Positions 22,237 to 26,632 of a stretch of 26,632 nucleotides of DNA are shown here, piece by piece. The translations under genes and the position numbers were made by a program. This DNA is from JABSOG01 sp041583135 (GTDB taxonomy: Bacteria > Pseudomonadota > Gammaproteobacteria > Enterobacterales > Alteromonadaceae). Below the pieces are notes generated by a model. The model did no database searches and had not been told where the DNA came from. It saw only the letters and a list, made by a program, of their open reading frames with translations. The stretch's first letter is position 1, and each line of letters opens with the position of its first letter. The DNA lies in assembly GCA_041583135.1 (NCBI GenBank), contig JBFHGJ010000079.1:1-26632 (forward strand), in the 5' to 3' direction.

Positions 22237-24330
22237 TTAAATTGAGTAACTAACACTGAACGACACATAGTCGCGATCAGCAAAGGTGTTGGTGGTGCCG
22301 ACACCATCCCAGAAGCGGTTGTAACCTAAGTTAACCAACCAACGGCTTTGGTAGTCAAAGCTCAGGCCAAGGCTCATGGATTTACGGTCTTCAACAAACA
22401 AGAAAAGCGGATCTGGCGTGATACCGTCAACGTCGTGTGAGAACACCAAACGTGATGACATATTGACACCGGCAAATACGTTGTTGAAGTCGGCTTTCGC
22501 GACTAAGCGATAGCCCCAGGCATTTTTGGTGGCAAACGGGTTGGTCTCTGGTCCATTTTCAATCGCAACCTGCAAACCTTCACGGCCAACCATCAAGCCG
22601 GTACGACCGGTGCCCGGGCTGTTTAGGCGCAGCACATCTTGCGATGGCATATCATTGATAGTCACCCAACCAAATTCAGCGGCCATGACAAAGTTATCGG
22701 TGCCAAGGGTCGGACCGAACAAATGACTGAAAGTAAACTGCGCTTGAGTCGTATCGCTTAAGATATAACCTTTGGCATATTCACCCGGGTCTGGCGCGGC
22801 CATTTGTGAAATACCGGCTAAATCTTCACGGTAAATACCGGCCGGCACACCTTCTTTGGCAAACTGCTCTGGCATACCGGCAAAGAGGATCTCTACATCA
22901 TCAATCTGTAAAGGCTCATCTTGGCGGTAGCTCAATTCACCTGAGAACGCCGTATTGCCGATGGTGGTATTCCAGCTCAAGCCCCACAGTTTGATGTCTT
23001 CAGGGTATTCAACCAACACTTTTGAAAATGCCTGCAAATCGCCGACATTATCGATAGTCATGGTGTTGCTCGCCAAATACTGCAAATCCTGCGCAAGCGC
23101 CGCTGCGGTAAAGTTAGAGGCAATACCAGAGAACAATGGACGGTTTGAATGGTAATTCATGAAGTAGAAGCCAAACTCGGTATCGTTCAGCTCAGGCGAG
23201 AAATAGCTCATTTTCAAGCCGAATTGACCTGAATCTGACGGCTTAGTCTCACCGGCACCGCCTTTAAGACGCAAAGTGGCTTTACGTGGGAATGAACCGA
23301 CATACAGACCGGCAAGCGTTGCTTGACCTTCAGCGGTCGTTACGTCAACACCCAAGGCACCTGCGGTGGCATACAAACTGTTCAGGCCATCTAGCAACGA
23401 CACCATATCAACCTCTGGGCCACCGGCAAAACCTAGGTGAACAAGGTTGTAATAACCGCCTTCACCGGCAAAGTCGTTGGTTGAGAAGTAGCTGCCCGGC
23501 GTTGGCAGATAAGTTTCCTGCCAGTCATACTGATAATAGAACTCAGCACTTAGATTTTCGGTGATACCTAAAGACGTCCATACCATGCCAACCGGCACGA
23601 AGGCTTCTTTAAGTTCGGCGCCCGGCGCTCTTAAACGGGCAATGTCCACCGGATTGTTGTTGATGCCGTGTGAGATCAAGGTGCTCTCACCCCAGCTTAA
23701 TACTTGACGACCGACACGAACACTCAATGGGTTCATTCCGTCGTTCAAATCGAAGTCGGCATAGACAAATGCATCTAACAGACGCAAGTCACGACAAGAC
23801 AGGTCTTTGGCTTTTTCATCTTCACAAGGGTCATAACGACGGCCATCAACCGGACGGTTAAACGGTCTGTCGTCGTCCATCATTTCGAAGTCATAAAAGT
23901 ACATAAAGCGGGTGAACACACCCCAGTTGTCTTTTTTGATGTCGAGTTCGTGAGTGCCTTTGACGATACGGGAGAAGGTCTCACCCGGGTCATAGTTGAG
24001 GTTACCCGAGTCACCGTTGGCAGAGTAACTGCCAGTATCAAACGAACTCCACACTTGCGTGTTGCTTGGATAGGACACCGGTGATGCGGTATGAACCACA
24101 GGGTTGTAACCGCTCCAGTCAAAGCGCGGATCGTTACTCTTGGCGATCAAATTCCAGTCTCTGTTCTCTACGCGCCAGCTAGCCCCGGCAGAGAACGTGG
24201 AATCGAAGGTAATGTCGAAGCCGCCGAGTTCGAATTTTTCGGCATGGGCTTGCATTGACAGTGCGCACAGAGCAGTAGCGACACCTAGAGCAATAGGCTT
24301 TTTGGTAAAAATACCGGGCCTTTTATTCAT
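22237..24330 (-). CDS. DUF1302 family outer-membrane beta-barrel protein
   Basis: A 697-residue protein of the DUF1302 family (PF06980), first gene of the operon. The signal peptide ends near residue 30 (MQAHA-EKFELGGFDITFDSTFSAGASWRVENRDWNLI), giving the typical family start. The chain alternates short amphipathic strands throughout (for example VGRQVLSWGESTLISHGINNNPVDIARLRAPGAE) and ends in the aromatic strand YVSFSVSYSI, as expected for insertion into the outer membrane. Two cysteines (C169, C179) in an acidic segment may close a surface loop by a disulfide. The ATG follows AGGGGAG at eight-base spacing, a strong site suited to an abundant barrel protein. In this context it should form the outer-membrane portal or acceptor of a trans-envelope system with DUF1329, YCF48 and RND partners. 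The substrate is unknown. Confidence 0.92.
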   Translation of the reverse strand: MNKRPGIFTKKPIALGVATALCALSMQAHAEKFELGGFDITFDSTFSAGASWRVENRDWNLIAKSNDPRFDWSGYNPVVHTASPVSYPSNTQVWSSFDTGSYSANGDSGNLNYDPGETFSRIVKGTHELDIKKDNWGVFTRFMYFYDFEMMDDDRPFNRPVDGRRYDPCEDEKAKDLSCRDLRLLDAFVYADFDLNDGMNPLSVRVGRQVLSWGESTLISHGINNNPVDIARLRAPGAELKEAFVPVGMVWTSLGITENLSAEFYYQYDWQETYLPTPGSYFSTNDFAGEGGYYNLVHLGFAGGPEVDMVSLLDGLNSLYATAGALGVDVTTAEGQATLAGLYVGSFPRKATLRLKGGAGETKPSDSGQFGLKMSYFSPELNDTEFGFYFMNYHSNRPLFSGIASNFTAAALAQDLQYLASNTMTIDNVGDLQAFSKVLVEYPEDIKLWGLSWNTTIGNTAFSGELSYRQDEPLQIDDVEILFAGMPEQFAKEGVPAGIYREDLAGISQMAAPDPGEYAKGYILSDTTQAQFTFSHLFGPTLGTDNFVMAAEFGWVTINDMPSQDVLRLNSPGTGRTGLMVGREGLQVAIENGPETNPFATKNAWGYRLVAKADFNNVFAGVNMSSRLVFSHDVDGITPDPLFLFVEDRKSMSLGLSFDYQSRWLVNLGYNRFWDGVGTTNTFADRDYVSFSVSYSI

Positions 24331-25028
24331 GTTATTATCTCCCCTAACTCCCTACAGGTGTTGTTTTATTCTCGTTGGATTTGCGCAACTAGGCACTTTC
24401 ATCACCTAACTTACGCCAAACACGCCAGATGATTACATCTTAAACGTTCGTTCGCAAGGCTTTGAAAACGCCGTATTTGTAGGATAGTCAATTAATTTTA
24501 AAACAGTTTTTGTTAAGGTCTCAAAGAGTTTAGAACACAAGTTTAAACTTTGCCACCAAGACATCATACCAGTTTGGAAAAACTTGTTGAATTATAAAAG
24601 AATAAAACATTGTAAATTTGCGCTGCTTTTTTAAACCTACGTTTGAAGTTTTTACTCTAAAGCCCAGTTACACTAACCTTAGCCTTTGAAAAATCATCAG
24701 TAATTTTTTTGAAATATTTTACACTGAGCGACTTGGTAGGTGATATTTTAATCGGCTGCAACACGTAACTTACCCGATACCGCCAATTGTACCGAGCAAA
24801 AAAAATTTTCTGACGGTCAAAAATAGAGGGCCGTGCCGCTAAATTCGCCTCCCCCTAACCTGTTATGTTGCTATGGCTAAAGCGGGTGTGGTACTTTACA
24901 GGCCGATTATTTGGCGCAATGCCCCACTCTTTATTGTCGTTTTTATCTGCCTGAAGCGAATTCACACCATAGGCATCAGGTATATAAAAGTACATAGAGA
25001 ATAAAAATAAACCGGAGAAACTAAAAAC
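24331..25028. other. 698-bp AT-rich divergent intergenic region
   Basis: It separates the - strand operon and the + strand symporter and must hold both promoters. The middle (about 24460-24800) is clearly richer in A and T than the flanking genes. Visible items are AAAC-N4-GTTC with a GTTCGTTCG repeat (24442-24454), the palindrome AGTTTAAACT (in 24539-24550), and a run of eight A then four T (24799-24810). A 29-codon frame near 24867 lacks a ribosome binding site. I see no RNA gene. For the DUF1302 operon only a strong ribosome binding site is clear; its promoter is not. Confidence 0.5.
24961..24988 (+). promoter_or_regulatory. Candidate promoter of the symporter gene
   Basis: TTCACA (24961-24966), 16 bases and TATAAA (24983-24988) give a plausible sigma-70 promoter with a start near 24995. 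The leader of about 34 bases holds the ribosome binding site GGAG (25014-25017). Confidence 0.45.
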
Positions 25029-26546
25029 GTGGCTGAAATTAACAACGTAGCTGACTTAATCAGTTATCTAAATGGTATTATCTGGAGTCCGGCGCTGATT
25101 TATCTGTGCCTTGGCGCCGGATTATTCTTCTCAGTAATGACCCGCTTTGTCCAAATCCGCATGGTCAAAGAAATGTGGCGATTACTTTTTTCCGGCAAAT
25201 CGTCGCAAGCAGGTATTTCGTCGTTTCAGGCGTTGGCGGTGTCTTTATCAGGCCGAGTGGGTACTGGTAACATCGCAGGCGTTGGGGCAGCCATCGGCTT
25301 CGGTGGCCCGGGCGCTGTCTTTTGGATGTGGGTCGTTGCTTTGCTTGGCGCAGCAACAGCCTATGTTGAATCAACCCTTGCTCAGATCTACAAAGAAGTC
25401 GATGATGGCGAGTATCGTGGTGGCCCCGCTTTTTACTTTGAAAAAGCGTTAGGGCAAAAATGGTATGCTTGGCTGTTTGCCATTGCCACTATTATTGCCT
25501 GCGGTTTCTTATTGCCAAGTGTGCAGTCAAACAGCATAGGTAATGCGGTAGAGTTGGCATTTGGCTCAGGTGATATGATCCAAACCTCTTTTGGCGAACT
25601 CTCAACCGCCAAAATCATTACCGCAGTGGTGATTCTTGCCATGATTGGCTTTATCATTTTTGGTGGGGTTAAACGTATCGCACACTTTACTCAAGTTGTG
25701 GTGCCTTTGATGGCCCTTGCCTACATTGTGGTAGCTTTGGTGATCATCGCCCTAAACCTCGATAAATTGCCCGGCGTTATCACCTTGATCATTGAAGATG
25801 CCTTTAACCCGATGGCAGGATTTGGCTTAGCCATTTTCTGGGGCATTAAGCGTGGTGTTTATTCTAACGAAGCCGGTCAAGGCACAGGCCCGCACGCAGC
25901 AGCGGCGGCAGAAGTTGAGCATCCGGCGCAACAAGGTTTGGTGCAGTCATTCTCGGTTTATATCGATACCTTATTTGTTTGTAGTGCGACGGCATTTATG
26001 ATTTTGATCACCGGCGCCTACAACGTACAAGGTGCAATGGAAGCCGGTCAGTTTGTGGTGCAACACATCGCCCCTAACCTCAACCCTGACAGCCCTGCGT
26101 TTGCACAGGTTGCAGTAGAAGGCGTGATGCCGGGCTTTGGCAAGATCTTTATCGCTTTGGCATTATTCTTCTTCGCCTTTACCACCATTTTGGCCTATTA
26201 CTACATCGCAGAGACCAACGTTGCCTATCTTAAACGTTCGCTTAAGATGACCGGCCTGCGTCTGGTTTTAAAGGTTGGCCTTATGTCATCGGTATTTTAC
26301 GGCACGGTAAAAGCGGCAAGTGTCGCTTGGGGCATGGGTGATATCGGTGTTGGTATGATGGCGTGGCTTAATATTATCGGCATTATTATCATCTTCTTTA
26401 TCTCAAAGCCTGCGTTAAAAGCACTGAAAGACTATGAGCAACAACGTAAAGCCGGTGTAGAAAAATACACCTTCGACCCGAAAGCCTTGGGCATTAAAGG
26501 CGCAGACTTCTGGGAAGATAGATTAAAAGAAAACAATAAAGACTAG
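25029..26546 (+). CDS. AGCS family sodium:alanine (amino acid) symporter
   Basis: A 505-residue inner-membrane carrier of the alanine/glycine:cation symporter family (AlsT/DagA/AgcS type), taking up small neutral amino acids with Na+. Family motifs are intact: SLSGRVGTGNIAGVGAAIGFGGPGAVFWMW in the second membrane region, and the long signature GIKRGVYSNEAGQGTGPHAAAAAEVEHPAQQGLVQSFSVYIDTL near residue 275-320, followed by helices typical of the LeuT-like fold (about ten or eleven in all). The length is normal. The start is GTG at 25029, behind GGAG at eleven-base spacing; no closer ATG would keep the first helix. The final helix is followed by a charged tail (WEDRLKENNKD). It is transcribed away from the DUF1302 operon, with no evident functional link. 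Confidence 0.94.
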   Translation: MAEINNVADLISYLNGIIWSPALIYLCLGAGLFFSVMTRFVQIRMVKEMWRLLFSGKSSQAGISSFQALAVSLSGRVGTGNIAGVGAAIGFGGPGAVFWMWVVALLGAATAYVESTLAQIYKEVDDGEYRGGPAFYFEKALGQKWYAWLFAIATIIACGFLLPSVQSNSIGNAVELAFGSGDMIQTSFGELSTAKIITAVVILAMIGFIIFGGVKRIAHFTQVVVPLMALAYIVVALVIIALNLDKLPGVITLIIEDAFNPMAGFGLAIFWGIKRGVYSNEAGQGTGPHAAAAAEVEHPAQQGLVQSFSVYIDTLFVCSATAFMILITGAYNVQGAMEAGQFVVQHIAPNLNPDSPAFAQVAVEGVMPGFGKIFIALALFFFAFTTILAYYYIAETNVAYLKRSLKMTGLRLVLKVGLMSSVFYGTVKAASVAWGMGDIGVGMMAWLNIIGIIIIFFISKPALKALKDYEQQRKAGVEKYTFDPKALGIKGADFWEDRLKENNKD

Positions 26547-26632
26547 GTTTTTATTGTCTTGAGACTTTGCCGCCGTGGTAAACGCGCGGCAGTGCCATGG
26601 ATGGCCACAAGTTTGCTAGATTTTCTTCCCTT

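Noticed and set aside
24867..24956. 29-codon frame before the symporter, possible leader peptide
   Set aside because: No ribosome binding site, no terminator or attenuator structure after it, and it lies upstream of the best promoter candidate.
26534..26591. Hairpins at the end of the symporter gene as a terminator
   Set aside because: The AT-rich stem CAATAAA/TTTATTG overlaps the stop codon, and the later TGCCGC/GCGGCA stem has no U-tract; neither is convincing.
1..26632. Mobile elements, CRISPR arrays, tRNA and rRNA genes
   Set aside because: No transposase or integrase frame, no regularly spaced repeats, and no tRNA- or rRNA-like sequence was found on either strand.

Overview
The window looks like chromosomal DNA of a marine-type gammaproteobacterium in or near the Alteromonadales (Shewanella/Colwellia/Ferrimonas-like). 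The assignment rests on a 180-kDa-class NAD-glutamate dehydrogenase next to class 2 pyrD followed by zapC, a DdlA-type ligase, an AGCS sodium:alanine symporter, and moderate base composition throughout. I see no rRNA, tRNA, CRISPR array, insertion sequence or phage gene. This is inference from gene content; no database search was possible.

Layout. 1-1450 (+ strand): a small unknown gene behind an apparent class II CRP promoter, then a secreted Sel1-repeat protein. 1487-8689 (- strand): a small exported four-cysteine protein with its terminator, a 1304-residue hybrid two-component sensor/regulator with two predicted seven-bladed propellers, a D-Ala-D-Ala ligase, and an exported diheme cytochrome c fused to a rhodanese domain. 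Divergent from the last is a membrane GGDEF protein (8909-10099, +). 10205-16823 (-): zapC, pyrD and NAD-GDH, reading gdh -> pyrD -> zapC. 17194-24330 (-): a four-gene operon, DUF1302 outer-membrane protein -> DUF1329 periplasmic protein -> YCF48-like propeller -> RND/MMPL transporter, closed by a strong hairpin terminator. After an AT-rich 698-bp intergenic region comes an AGCS symporter (25029-26546, +).

How the genes work together. The housekeeping genes serve cell division (zapC), pyrimidine synthesis (pyrD), wall precursor synthesis (ddl) and glutamate catabolism (gdh). The four-gene cluster is the best candidate for a poorly understood system. It supplies an inner-membrane RND pump, two exported soluble proteins and an outer-membrane protein, which fits a trans-envelope route for a hydrophobic molecule whose identity is not visible here. 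Its two low-abundance components sit behind a perfect 30-bp palindrome that could set the expression ratio within the operon. The orphan hybrid sensor, the cytochrome c-rhodanese fusion and the CRP-controlled unknown gene are further items of interest.
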